From: an uncultured Bacteroidota bacterium
GTDB lineage: Bacteria; Bacteroidota; Bacteroidia; Chitinophagales; Chitinophagaceae
DNA length: 64,000 nt
Direction: 5' to 3'
NCBI GenBank assembly: GCA_903837525.1
Contig: CAILUU010000022.1
Span: 1-64,000, forward strand
The notes under the pieces were generated by a model that saw only the letters and a program-made list of their open reading frames with translations, was not told where the DNA came from and did not search any database. A program made the translations under genes and the position numbers. Below are positions 8,408-18,147 of this stretch, in pieces (positions within the stretch are counted from its first letter, which is position 1; the number at the start of each line of letters is the position of its first letter).

Positions 8408-10567
8408 ATGAAAAAACGAATGACCATTTTGTTATGGTGTGCAACAGCTTTGTTTGCTAAAGCTCAAACAAAAGTATTTAACGATACTAGTTTTTTACAA
8501 CCCGTAGAAGTTACTGCAATAAAGGCTGCAGATAAAAGCCCGTTTACAAAAACAAATCTTAATAAACAGGCTATTGAAAAAAATAATTTAGGTCAAGATT
8601 TACCTTTTTTATTAAACCAAACACCAGGTGTTGTTATTAACTCCGATGCCGGTAACGGTGTGGGGTACACTGGAATACGATTACGAGGTACAGATGCTAA
8701 CAGAATTAATGTAACCCTTAACGGCATCCCGTATAATGATGCTGAAAGCCAAGGTACATTTTTTGTTAACCTACCCGATTTTTCTTCGTCGGTAAACAGC
8801 ATACAAATACAGCGTGGCGTAGGCACAAGCAGCAACGGTGCTGGTGCTTTTGGCGGTAGCGTTATTTTAAGTACTAACGAAGTAAACACCACAAAATATG
8901 CCGAAATAAATAATAGTTATGGAAGTTTTAATACTGTAAAAAATACTGTAAAATTTGGCAGCGGCTTGTTGGGTAAACATTTTACTGTTGATGGAAGATT
9001 GAGTAATATTACTAGCGATGGATATATTGATAGGGCTACAAGTAAGCTATCATCGGGGTATTTAACGGCTGCATATAATGCAAAAAACGCATCGTTTAGA
9101 TTAAACATTTTTACTGGAAAGGAAAGAACCTACCAAGCCTACAATGGCGTAGCAGAAACTTTTTTAAAAACAAACAGAACCTACAACCCTAGTGGAACAG
9201 AGCGTATGGGCACCCCCTATGAAAATGAGGTAGATGATTATACACAAACACATTATCAATTTTTTTATAACCAAAAAATAAATACATATTGGAGTGGCAA
9301 TGTGGCTGTTTTTTTAACTACCGGTAAAGGTTTTTACGAACAATATAAAGCAGATAGAGCGCTTTCATCGGTTGGGTTGCCCGATTATTTTGATGGAACA
9401 ACTATAATAAAAAAAACAGATATTATTAGGAGGCTTTGGTTAGATAATAATTTTTACGGCAGTATATTTTCGTTACAATACAAAAAAGTAAAAACCGAAT
9501 TTACCTTTGGCGGTGGTTGGAATAAATATGATGGACAACATTTTGGCGAAATTATTTGGGCAGCTACACAAGCTGCTGTACCAAAAAATTATAGATGGTA
9601 TGATTTACCTGCAACAAAAAAAGATTTTAGTGTGTACACAAAATGGACACAACAGCTTACTAATTACTGGCAAAGTTTTGTAGACATACAATATAGAAAC
9701 ATTAATTATACCATTAATGGTTTTAGAGATAATCCTCCACTAAATTTAAACAACACCTACAATTTTATTAATCCAAAAATTGGTTTTACCTATAATAAAA
9801 ATAGTTGGCAAGCCTATATTAGTTATGCAAGGGCAGCTAAAGAACCCAATAGAAACGACTTTGAGGCGGCACTAAACGACCAACCCAAAGCAGAGCAATT
9901 GAACGATATAGAAATAGGTATTGAAAAGAAAAAAAAGACCTACACGTATGGAGCTACCCTATATTACATGCACTACAAAGACCAATTGGTATTAACTGGT
10001 AAAATAAATGATGTGGGTGCATACACCCGAACAAATATACCTAACAGTTACCGCTTGGGTATTGAGTTAGAAGGTGGTTATGTTGTAAATAAAAAATTGA
10101 GCCTTGCTGGTAATATTGCCCTTAGCCAAAATAATATAAAAAACTTTGCAGAATATATTGATGATTATGATAATGGTGGGCAACAAATAAATTTTTACAA
10201 AAAAAGCGCCCTTGCATTTTCGCCAAGTATTGTTATTGGAAACACCGTTACAGTTATACCCTTTAAAAATACAACCCTAAATTTTTTAAGTAAATATGTA
10301 GGTAAACAATTCTTAGATAACACTGCTAATAATGCTAGAAGCTTAAATGCCTTTTTTGTACAAGATGTAAATTTTAATTACAACTTAACCGGCAAGGTTT
10401 TAAAAAACACCCAGTTTATTGTACAGCTAAATAATATATTTAATAAAAAATACGAACCTAATGGTTATACGTTTAGTTATATTAGTGGAGGAGCATTAAC
10501 TACAGAAAATTTTTATTTTCCTATGGCTGGGTTTAATTTAATGGTAGGGGTTAATGTGAGGTTGTAG
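8408..10567 (+). CDS. TonB-dependent receptor, probable thiamin / thiamin-precursor uptake
   Basis: Plug domain (QTPGVVINSDAGNGVGYTGIRLRGTDANRINVTLNGIPYNDAES), beta-barrel C-terminus, TPP riboswitch in the leader. Confidence 0.9.
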   Translation: MKKRMTILLWCATALFAKAQTKVFNDTSFLQPVEVTAIKAADKSPFTKTNLNKQAIEKNNLGQDLPFLLNQTPGVVINSDAGNGVGYTGIRLRGTDANRINVTLNGIPYNDAESQGTFFVNLPDFSSSVNSIQIQRGVGTSSNGAGAFGGSVILSTNEVNTTKYAEINNSYGSFNTVKNTVKFGSGLLGKHFTVDGRLSNITSDGYIDRATSKLSSGYLTAAYNAKNASFRLNIFTGKERTYQAYNGVAETFLKTNRTYNPSGTERMGTPYENEVDDYTQTHYQFFYNQKINTYWSGNVAVFLTTGKGFYEQYKADRALSSVGLPDYFDGTTIIKKTDIIRRLWLDNNFYGSIFSLQYKKVKTEFTFGGGWNKYDGQHFGEIIWAATQAAVPKNYRWYDLPATKKDFSVYTKWTQQLTNYWQSFVDIQYRNINYTINGFRDNPPLNLNNTYNFINPKIGFTYNKNSWQAYISYARAAKEPNRNDFEAALNDQPKAEQLNDIEIGIEKKKKTYTYGATLYYMHYKDQLVLTGKINDVGAYTRTNIPNSYRLGIELEGGYVVNKKLSLAGNIALSQNNIKNFAEYIDDYDNGGQQINFYKKSALAFSPSIVIGNTVTVIPFKNTTLNFLSKYVGKQFLDNTANNARSLNAFFVQDVNFNYNLTGKVLKNTQFIVQLNNIFNKKYEPNGYTFSYISGGALTTENFYFPMAGFNLMVGVNVRL

Positions 10568-10572
10568 AGGGG

Positions 10573-10645
10573 TTAACCGCATAGGCGTTGAGAAGCCAGA
10601 TGTGATTGAAGGATGTAACCGCATAGGCGCAAAGACGCAGAGGTT
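10573..10645. repeat. Two copies of AACCGCATAGGCG-type intergenic repeat
   Basis: ggttaaccgcataggcgttgaga ... tgtaaccgcataggcgcaaagacgcagagg. Confidence 0.7.
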
Positions 10646-10742
10646 GATGATAGAGGAATTGACCGATTGATTATCGATATTTTCATACTATAGATTTATG
10701 CTATAGTTTCCGAAATAATTTGGACAGGTGAAATAGCATGAA

Positions 10743-11051
10743 TTACCCTCCATACAATTCCTTCCACCCTAGCATACCGCCAGTTAAATTACTTACGTTG
10801 GTAAAGCCAAAGGTTTCAAGGATCATACAAGCATTCATGCTACGTTGGCCGCTGCGGCAGTAGCAAATAACTTCTTGGTCTTTTAGGTCTTCTATATCCT
10901 CTATTTGCATAGTTTGTATTTTACCAAGGGGTAATAATAAACCGCCAATATTAAACTCTGCATTTTCGTGTGGCTCTCTTACATCCACTAAGTTTAGGTT
11001 TTCGCCATTTTGTAGGCGTACTTTTATTTGTTCAGGAGTTACAAAAGTCAT
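10743..11051 (-). CDS. Rhodanese-like domain protein
   Basis: NLVDVREPHENAEF and CYCRSGQRS active-site motif. Confidence 0.9.
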   Translation of the reverse strand: MTFVTPEQIKVRLQNGENLNLVDVREPHENAEFNIGGLLLPLGKIQTMQIEDIEDLKDQEVICYCRSGQRSMNACMILETFGFTNVSNLTGGMLGWKELYGG

Positions 11052-11052
11052 T

Positions 11053-11907
11053 TTATTTTTCTTGAGTGTTTGTAGTTTTAGTTTCCTTTTTTAGTTTTTT
11101 TTCTTTTTCGGGCAATACAACAGAGTCTCTAAAAGCCCTCATTTGGGCTGCTATAAATAAATCCATTACTTGGCCGCTACTAATATAGTTGGGTTGCTTT
11201 TCCTCGTTAAATCGTCGTGGATTTTGATCGTATACAAATGCGTTTGCACTATCTTTTAATGCCCCATCGCTAACGGTAGCGGCAAGTGTTAATCCGTTAT
11301 CTACTAAATATTGTTTTGCTTCGCCATACTTCATTCCAACTAAATCGGGTACTAACATTAGTGTTTCTTCTAACCCAGCGCCAATTATTAACGTTATTTT
11401 ACTACCCCATGGCACTTTAGTTTTTTCAGTTATTTTAGCTCCGTTATATTGCTGCTCAATAATTGAGCCACTCATAAAATCGGGCTTATAAATAGTGTCT
11501 TGTAATTTTAAATGATTACGAGTAAGCATATCCAACGCAAAATTCAAACTCAGCCCTTCTAGCTTTGGCATTTCAATTAATGGCGGCACCACTTTGTTTA
11601 CAGTTAAAAAAACGATACGGTTAATCTTTACCATGGCATTCCCTTCGGGCAATTGTTTTAACACAATTCCATTGGCTGCAGTATCTGTATAAATACTATC
11701 TTGAATGCGTACCTCAAACCCCTTACTCTCTAATAATTTTATGGCTTCGGTTGTTTTTTTATTTAGTACTGATGGTACAGTTAAATAACTGCCATGCTTA
11801 GTTGCCCAACCTAACGTTTTTAAAACCAAAAAGCCCACCAAAATAACTAGTGCAATAGCAACTAAGGCATTTACCCAAAATGGTTTATCGGTTATAAATT
11901 TAAACAT
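11053..11907 (-). CDS. PASTA domain-containing membrane protein (no kinase domain)
   Basis: N-terminal TM helix followed by PASTA-like repeats (VPSVLNKKTTEAIKLLESKGFEV; MPKLEGLSLNFALDML; VPDLVGMKYGEAKQYLVDNGL). Confidence 0.88.
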   Translation of the reverse strand: MFKFITDKPFWVNALVAIALVILVGFLVLKTLGWATKHGSYLTVPSVLNKKTTEAIKLLESKGFEVRIQDSIYTDTAANGIVLKQLPEGNAMVKINRIVFLTVNKVVPPLIEMPKLEGLSLNFALDMLTRNHLKLQDTIYKPDFMSGSIIEQQYNGAKITEKTKVPWGSKITLIIGAGLEETLMLVPDLVGMKYGEAKQYLVDNGLTLAATVSDGALKDSANAFVYDQNPRRFNEEKQPNYISSGQVMDLFIAAQMRAFRDSVVLPEKEKKLKKETKTTNTQEK

Positions 11908-11969
11908 CGTTTTGTTGTTAATTCGTTTAGTTGTTCTATCCTTTTTTAATCAATTTTTTTTCAATAATT

Positions 11970-12950
11970 TTAATAAAAACATTCATCTATTAAAGCCGTA
12001 TAAAAATCTTTTAACGACCAGCCCATAGCCACAACTTGCTGCGGCACTATGCTTGCGGCACTTTGCCCTGGTACGGTGTTAATCTCTAACATATAGGCAT
12101 GAGCATCCGCTTCGTTATAAATAAAATCTATTCGTACAATTCCTTTGCAATTAAAAACAGTATACGCTTTTTTTGCTGCAAACCGTATTTTTTCTGCTAC
12201 GCTTTCATCTACTTGGGCTGGTGTAACCTCTTCGCTTGCACCTTGGTATTTTGCTTCGTAATCAAAAAATTCTTTCTTACTAATAATTTCTGTAATGGGT
12301 AAAGCAATAATTTGGCCCTTGCTTTTAAAAACACCAATGGTAAACTCTCTACCCTTTATAAATTCTTCTACTAATACCTGATCATCTTCTTTAAATGCCT
12401 TTTCAATTGCGGCATCTAAATCTTTAGCATCGTTTACTTTACTCATACCAATGCTACTACCACCATTATTTGGCTTTACAAAAACGGGCAATGTTAATTG
12501 TTCTAGCATTTCTGCAGCTAACATTGGCTCCCCTTTAAATAAATGAAGCGATTTTGCAACACTCATACCTGCAAATGCTGCTACGGCAACCGTATATCTT
12601 TTATTAAAGGTTAATGCACTTGTTGCTGCATCGCAACTAGTGTAGGGTATTTTTAAGCAATCAAAATAGCCTTGTAATTTTCCATCTTCGCCTGGTGTGC
12701 CATGTAGGCCAACAAGTACTGCATCAAAAATTATTTTAGTATCGTTTATTGTTATAGAAAAATCGTTTTTATCTACTCCAATTTTTTCGCCAGACGCATC
12801 TAAATAAAACCATCCTTGTGGATGTATATCTATGCTATAACAATTCCACTTTGTAGCATCAATATTAGCTGCTATTTGTTCGGCACTTTTATAAGAGATA
12901 ACGGCTTCGCCGGAGTAACCGCCTGTTATTAATGCAATGTTTTTAATCAT
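11970..12950 (-). CDS. ddl: D-alanine--D-alanine ligase
   Basis: ATP-grasp motifs FVKPNNGGSSIGMSKV, VEEFIKGREFTIGV, LEINTVPGQS. Confidence 0.93.
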   Translation of the reverse strand: MIKNIALITGGYSGEAVISYKSAEQIAANIDATKWNCYSIDIHPQGWFYLDASGEKIGVDKNDFSITINDTKIIFDAVLVGLHGTPGEDGKLQGYFDCLKIPYTSCDAATSALTFNKRYTVAVAAFAGMSVAKSLHLFKGEPMLAAEMLEQLTLPVFVKPNNGGSSIGMSKVNDAKDLDAAIEKAFKEDDQVLVEEFIKGREFTIGVFKSKGQIIALPITEIISKKEFFDYEAKYQGASEEVTPAQVDESVAEKIRFAAKKAYTVFNCKGIVRIDFIYNEADAHAYMLEINTVPGQSAASIVPQQVVAMGWSLKDFYTALIDECFY

Positions 12951-13032
12951 GTATATCGTACTCTTTTTAAAACGCTGTAAAGTAAAGGTTATTCTTTTTA
13001 TTTAACACATAGAAAAAGTTAATTTTTCTCGA

Positions 13033-13509
13033 TTATTCGTTTATATTCAGTCCTTCATTACCACTATTTAACACAAAGCGCCAACTACCATCGTTTTGCT
13101 TTTTCCAAATACTTACATAGGTGCCATACATTATAGAATCAATAGTTTTGGGTTGCATTTTATATACCCCATAGGTATACCCCAAATCGCCAGATTGTGC
13201 AATACCAACCCCTTTTGGCTCCCAAACTAAGGTGTATTCAGTATCTAGTTGCATACTTAAATAATCAATTGCATTTGCGCCAACAATGGGCAGTTGATTA
13301 GGGCGTAATAACACTCCATTGCTATCTATATATTCCATAAATGCTGACTTCATACCCTCATCTTCACTTAATTTACTAAATGCTTTATCGGCGTCCATCA
13401 TTTTTATTTTTTCATCTATCAATTTATTAGCTGATTTAGGAGATTTTTTAAAAAAGTTACAACTGCTTAAAATAGATAGGGCTATTAGGAGAGATAAAAT
13501 TTTATTCAT
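13033..13509 (-). CDS. SnoaL/NTF2-like (DUF4440-type) lipoprotein
   Basis: Lipoprotein leader MNKILSLLIALSILSSC (internal start preferred over the track start at 13572); VSIWKKQNDGSWRFVLNSGNEG. Confidence 0.7.
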   Translation of the reverse strand: MNKILSLLIALSILSSCNFFKKSPKSANKLIDEKIKMMDADKAFSKLSEDEGMKSAFMEYIDSNGVLLRPNQLPIVGANAIDYLSMQLDTEYTLVWEPKGVGIAQSGDLGYTYGVYKMQPKTIDSIMYGTYVSIWKKQNDGSWRFVLNSGNEGLNINE

Positions 13510-13683
13510 CTTAAAAAAATATACACAAATATAAAGTTTTAGTATTAGAAATTGCCTCACCCCAAACCCCACTTTAAAAGAATAGGGAATAAAAAAGCGA
13601 AAGTATTTTTCAATACCCTCGCCATTGTAGCAGGAAATATCACCTGCCTGTAATATCCAATAAAATTGGAGTTATCTAAAAAC

Positions 13684-14031
13684 TTATAAATGCATTCTAT
13701 CTTTCTTAGCTAAAAGCTCTTCCACGGTTTCTTTATACATTTCATCGGGTACACAGCAATCTACTGGGCAAACAGCTGCACATTGGGGCTCCTCATGAAA
13801 ACCTTGGCACTCTGTACACTTATTTGGTGTTATATAGTATACATCCGCAGCTACAGGTGCATTACGAAGATCTGCACCAATTTCGGTATTGTCCATTAAT
13901 TTAAACATTCCCTTTACAGTTGTACCATCAGATGCAGCCCACTCTACCCCACCCTCGTAAATGGCATTATTGGGACATTCAGGCTCACAAGCCCCACAAT
14001 TTATACATTCATCGGTTATTTTTATGGCCAT
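13684..14031 (-). CDS. 4Fe-4S dicluster ferredoxin
   Basis: [16 protein letters not shown] and [22 protein letters not shown]. Confidence 0.93.
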   Translation of the reverse strand: MAIKITDECINCGACEPECPNNAIYEGGVEWAASDGTTVKGMFKLMDNTEIGADLRNAPVAADVYYITPNKCTECQGFHEEPQCAAVCPVDCCVPDEMYKETVEELLAKKDRMHL

Positions 14032-14100
14032 TTTTATATTCTATTTTAGATTAACGATTTAGTTTCAATAATTTTGCTACACAAATGTAAATAAGGAATA

Positions 14101-15093
14101 ATGAAATTACAAAATAGGATTGAACTTTTATTGAAACTAAGCGATTATTTACAAAACAATAGCCAAGAGCTTCAATCTATTAAAGAAAGAGCCTATTATG
14201 AAAACGGCTGGTTTGTTCCGGAATTTGTTGATTTGGCCATACATAATATTATAACTCAATTTTTACAAAAGGATAAATTTGAAAGCTGGATAAAGCATTA
14301 CCGATTAGATGACCATATTGGTGGAAAAAATATAGGCATTGTGATGGCAGGGAATATACCGCTTGTTGGCTTTAACGATTTTTTATGTGTGTTTATAAGT
14401 GGCCATAAACAAACCATAAAATTAAGTAGTAAGGATAGTGTTTTGATAAAGCATTTTGTAGAAAAGATGAAGGAGTGGAATAAAGATTGCGAAACACTTA
14501 TACAATTTGCCGAAATGTTAAAGGGCTGTGATGCTTACATTGCTACAGGTAGCAGTAATAGTGGTAGATATTTTGAACAATATTTTGGTAAGTACCCAAA
14601 CATTATTCGCCGAAACCGTACATCGGTTGCCGTATTAACAGGCAACGAAACAACCGAAGAATTGGAAAAATTGGCAGATGATGTGCATATCTATTTTGGC
14701 CTTGGGTGTAGAAATGTTACCAAAATTTTTATACCAAAAGAAACTGATTTTGTGCCCATTCTAAGAGCATTTGATAAATACACGTATTTTGCCGATCATA
14801 ATAAATATAAAAACAATTACGATTTTCAACTCTCTTTAGCCTTGTTAAATAATATTTATTACATGACCAATGAGGCTACCTTATTAATTGAAAATGAGCA
14901 AATTTTTTCAGCTATTAGTCAATTAAATTATAGTTTTTACAACAAAATAGATGACTTAAACGTTTTAAAAAGTAATACGGATATACAATGTATTGTAGGA
15001 CAAAATTTTATTCCATTTGGTAAAGCACAGCAGCCTAGTTTATTTGATTATGCAGATGGTGTAGATACCATGGAATTTTTGTTGGGGTTGTAA
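14101..15093 (+). CDS. Acyl-CoA reductase (LuxC-like)
   Basis: KNIGIVMAGNIPLVGFNDFL, TGSSNSGRYFEQYFGKYPNIIRRNRTSVAVLTG, FGLGCRNVTKIFIP. Confidence 0.85.
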   Translation: MKLQNRIELLLKLSDYLQNNSQELQSIKERAYYENGWFVPEFVDLAIHNIITQFLQKDKFESWIKHYRLDDHIGGKNIGIVMAGNIPLVGFNDFLCVFISGHKQTIKLSSKDSVLIKHFVEKMKEWNKDCETLIQFAEMLKGCDAYIATGSSNSGRYFEQYFGKYPNIIRRNRTSVAVLTGNETTEELEKLADDVHIYFGLGCRNVTKIFIPKETDFVPILRAFDKYTYFADHNKYKNNYDFQLSLALLNNIYYMTNEATLLIENEQIFSAISQLNYSFYNKIDDLNVLKSNTDIQCIVGQNFIPFGKAQQPSLFDYADGVDTMEFLLGL

Positions 15094-15321
15094 AGGCCCC
15101 CGCCCCTATTAAGGAACGAATTTTGAAGAAGTTTATTTATTATTAAATTTACAAAGCTCTTCCTAATTTAATGTTAAAGATGGCAGAAGGTAAATCACAT
15201 TTTGTCAGTGCTTCGTTACTTTGTTTAGTTGGCAGGGAATTTGGATGGAAGATAGAGGTATAGATGTTAAAAGGTTTAGAAAGTTTAGATATAAAACACA
15301 GAAAAATAAAAAATAAAAACA

Positions 15322-16863
15322 ATGAAAATTAAGCAAGTATTATTTACAGTGTCCATAAGTGCTGTTACTGCTTTGTTAGTAATGGTAGGCTTTAGCAAAT
15401 GGAGTAAAAACAACAACAGTTATGCCGGACAACAAAACGGCACTTTACCAAGCAACTATAAGTATGCAGGTTTTTTAGATGGTACTCCCCCGCCAGGTGG
15501 AGCAATAGATTTTACCATACCCGCTGCTGCTGCTACCCCAGCAGTTGTGCACATAAAAACAAAAACAAATGCTAAACAAATAAATAATAATTTACCTAAA
15601 ATACGCCCTAACAATCCATTTAGCGATTTTTTTGATGATGATATGATGCAACAATTTTTTGGTCAACGTAATAATGTTGTGCCAGAGCAACGGGCAAGTG
15701 GAAGTGGGGTAATTATTAGTGAAGATGGCTACATTGTAACCAACAATCATGTTGTGGAAAAAGCAGACGAATTATTGGTAACCCTAAGCAATAAAAAAAC
15801 ATATAAAGCAAAAGTAATTGGTACTGATCCATCGTACGATTTAGCGGTAATAAAAGTAGAAGCAGCAGGTTTACCTTTTTTAGTTTATGGCAATAGCGAT
15901 GATGCAAAAATTGGTCAATGGGTACTTGCAATTGGTTACCCATTAAATTTAGAAACCACCGTAACAGCAGGTATTGTAAGTGCTAAAAGCCGTAGCCTTG
16001 GTTTAAATAAAGATAAAGCAGGAAACAGAGCTGGTGGTGTAGAAAGTTTTATACAAACAGATGCTGCTGTAAATATGGGCAATAGCGGTGGTGCTTTAAT
16101 TACAACCGATGGTAAATTGATTGGAATAAACTCTGCCATAGCATCTCCTACTGGGTATTACAGCGGCTACAGTTATGCCATACCGGTAAACATTGTAAAA
16201 AAAGTGGTTGACGATTTAATAAAATTTGGCACCGTACAACGTGGCTTTTTGGGTGTGCAATTTGTAAATGCTAGCGATTTAAGTGAAGAAGAAAAAAAGA
16301 GAGCAGGTGTGCCAGCTAGTGCCGAAGGAATTTATGCACAAGAAGTACCTACCGATGGTGGGGCCTATGCTGCAGGTATACGTAAGGGTGATGTGTTGAA
16401 AAAGATTAATGATGTAGAAATACAAACAGGTGCAGAAATGCAAGAGCAAATTAGTAGATATAAGCCAGGTGATAAAGTAATCGTAAAGTATTTACGCAAT
16501 GGAAGAGAAAACACAACTACGGTTATTCTAAAAAACAAAAGTGGCAATTTTGATGTGGTAAAAACAGATGCTACTTTAGATGCTTTAGGTGGTGAGTTTG
16601 TAACCTTAGATGCAAAAAAAGCTAAAGAATATGGCATTGCTGGTGGTGTTGTGGTTAAAAAAATAAATACGAGTGGTGGAGCATTAAACGATCAAACTAG
16701 AATGAAAGATGGCTTTGTAATTTTAAAAGTGAATGAGGTTGATGTAAAAAGTGTAGATGATTTAAAAAAACAAATTGGCACAACTAAAAATATTACCATT
16801 AGTGGTTTTTATCCAGGGTATGATGGGGTATACGAATATCCGCTGAGCTTGGATGCTGAATAG
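15322..16863 (+). CDS. Deg/HtrA serine protease with PDZ domains
   Basis: Catalytic motifs TNNHVV, YDLAVIKV, NMGNSGGAL; two PDZ segments. Confidence 0.94.
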   Translation: MKIKQVLFTVSISAVTALLVMVGFSKWSKNNNSYAGQQNGTLPSNYKYAGFLDGTPPPGGAIDFTIPAAAATPAVVHIKTKTNAKQINNNLPKIRPNNPFSDFFDDDMMQQFFGQRNNVVPEQRASGSGVIISEDGYIVTNNHVVEKADELLVTLSNKKTYKAKVIGTDPSYDLAVIKVEAAGLPFLVYGNSDDAKIGQWVLAIGYPLNLETTVTAGIVSAKSRSLGLNKDKAGNRAGGVESFIQTDAAVNMGNSGGALITTDGKLIGINSAIASPTGYYSGYSYAIPVNIVKKVVDDLIKFGTVQRGFLGVQFVNASDLSEEEKKRAGVPASAEGIYAQEVPTDGGAYAAGIRKGDVLKKINDVEIQTGAEMQEQISRYKPGDKVIVKYLRNGRENTTTVILKNKSGNFDVVKTDATLDALGGEFVTLDAKKAKEYGIAGGVVVKKINTSGGALNDQTRMKDGFVILKVNEVDVKSVDDLKKQIGTTKNITISGFYPGYDGVYEYPLSLDAE

Positions 16864-16884
16864 ATATCGTTTTAAATTTTTTTG

Positions 16885-16938
16885 ATCCCACAAATAGATA
16901 TATTGTACTTTTCAATTTATTTTTTGTGGGATTTTTTA
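16885..16938 (+). terminator. Rho-independent terminator after the HtrA gene
   Basis: ATCCCACAAA ... TTTGTGGGAT then TTTTTT. Confidence 0.75.
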
Positions 16939-17014
16939 TTACCTAAAAATAGAATTTACTTTTATTTTCTTATGCACTTAACAGTAGCAAAATAATTTGT
17001 TTTACATTTACCTT

Positions 17015-17488
17015 ATGCAACTACAATTTTGGAGTATTGGTAAAAAAAATGAGGCTTACGTAGCAGAAGGGATTGCCCTTTTTACAAAACGAATAAGCCA
17101 TTATTACAAAGTAGAATGGAAAATAATTGCTACCACAAAAAATTCAGCAGTATTAAGTGCAGAAGATTTAAAAATTGAAGAAGGAAAAATCATCCTCAAT
17201 AATCTACAAAAGGATGATTATTTAATTTTGCTAGATGAACGAGGCAAAAACTTACAGAGCGAAGAGTTAGCCAAAGTTTTACAAAAAAGAAATAACGATA
17301 GCACAAAACAAGTTATTTTTTTAATTGGTGGTGCTTTTGGAGTAAGTGATGAAGTAATAAAAAGAGCAAATTTTAAATGGAGTTTATCTAATTTAGTTTT
17401 CCCTCATCAATTAGTAAGACTTATCTTAGCGGAGCAAGTGTATAGGGCTTGTACCATAAATAAAAACGAAAAATACCATCATGTGTAA
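17015..17488 (+). CDS. rlmH: 23S rRNA (pseudouridine1915-N3)-methyltransferase RlmH
   Basis: MQLQFWSIGK... FLIGGAFGVSDEVIKRANFKWSLSNLVFPHQLVRLILAEQVYRA; start moved from 16997 to 17015. Confidence 0.93.
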   Translation: MQLQFWSIGKKNEAYVAEGIALFTKRISHYYKVEWKIIATTKNSAVLSAEDLKIEEGKIILNNLQKDDYLILLDERGKNLQSEELAKVLQKRNNDSTKQVIFLIGGAFGVSDEVIKRANFKWSLSNLVFPHQLVRLILAEQVYRACTINKNEKYHHV

Positions 17489-17523
17489 TGTACATTGTAA
17501 GATGTACGATTTAAAAATATTTT

Positions 17524-18147
17524 ATGAACGATTTTGCTCAATTTCCAGTAACCTTTACAATTATAGGTATTACAGTTTTAATTTCTTTTATTGCATTTAA
17601 CAATGCAGCTTTAAGGAACAAAGCATTATTTTATCCTTATGGTATGCAAGGTGGATTTAAGCAATATTATAGATTTTTAAGCCATGGCTTTATTCATGCT
17701 GATTATATCCATTTATTCTTCAACATGTTTACCTTATATCAATTTGGTAGATTAGCAGAAGTTATTCTTTTTAATAAAACGCAATACATATTATTATACC
17801 TAACTGCATTGGTAGCTTCGTCTCTTTTTGATTTTGTAAAACAAAAAAATAACAGCGGCTATGCTGCGTTGGGTGCATCTGGTGCAGTTTCAGCGGTATT
17901 ATTTGCATCTATCATTCTAGGCCCATGGGATATTGGTGTGGCAATCTTTGGCGTATTACCTCTACCAAATATAATATTTGCAGTACTTTATTTAGTGTAT
18001 TGCGCCTACATGGATAAACGTGGCGGTGATAATATTGGTCATGGTGCACATTTATGGGGCAGTGTTTGGGGTTTTGTATTTACCGCTTTGGTTAGGCCCG
18101 ATTTATTTAAAGGCTTTTTAGAAAAACTTATGAATCCAAATTTTTAA
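17524..18147 (+). CDS. Rhomboid family intramembrane serine protease
   Basis: SHGFIHADYIHLFFNMFTLYQFG, GASGAVSAVLFASI. Confidence 0.92.
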   Translation: MNDFAQFPVTFTIIGITVLISFIAFNNAALRNKALFYPYGMQGGFKQYYRFLSHGFIHADYIHLFFNMFTLYQFGRLAEVILFNKTQYILLYLTALVASSLFDFVKQKNNSGYAALGASGAVSAVLFASIILGPWDIGVAIFGVLPLPNIIFAVLYLVYCAYMDKRGGDNIGHGAHLWGSVWGFVFTALVRPDLFKGFLEKLMNPNF

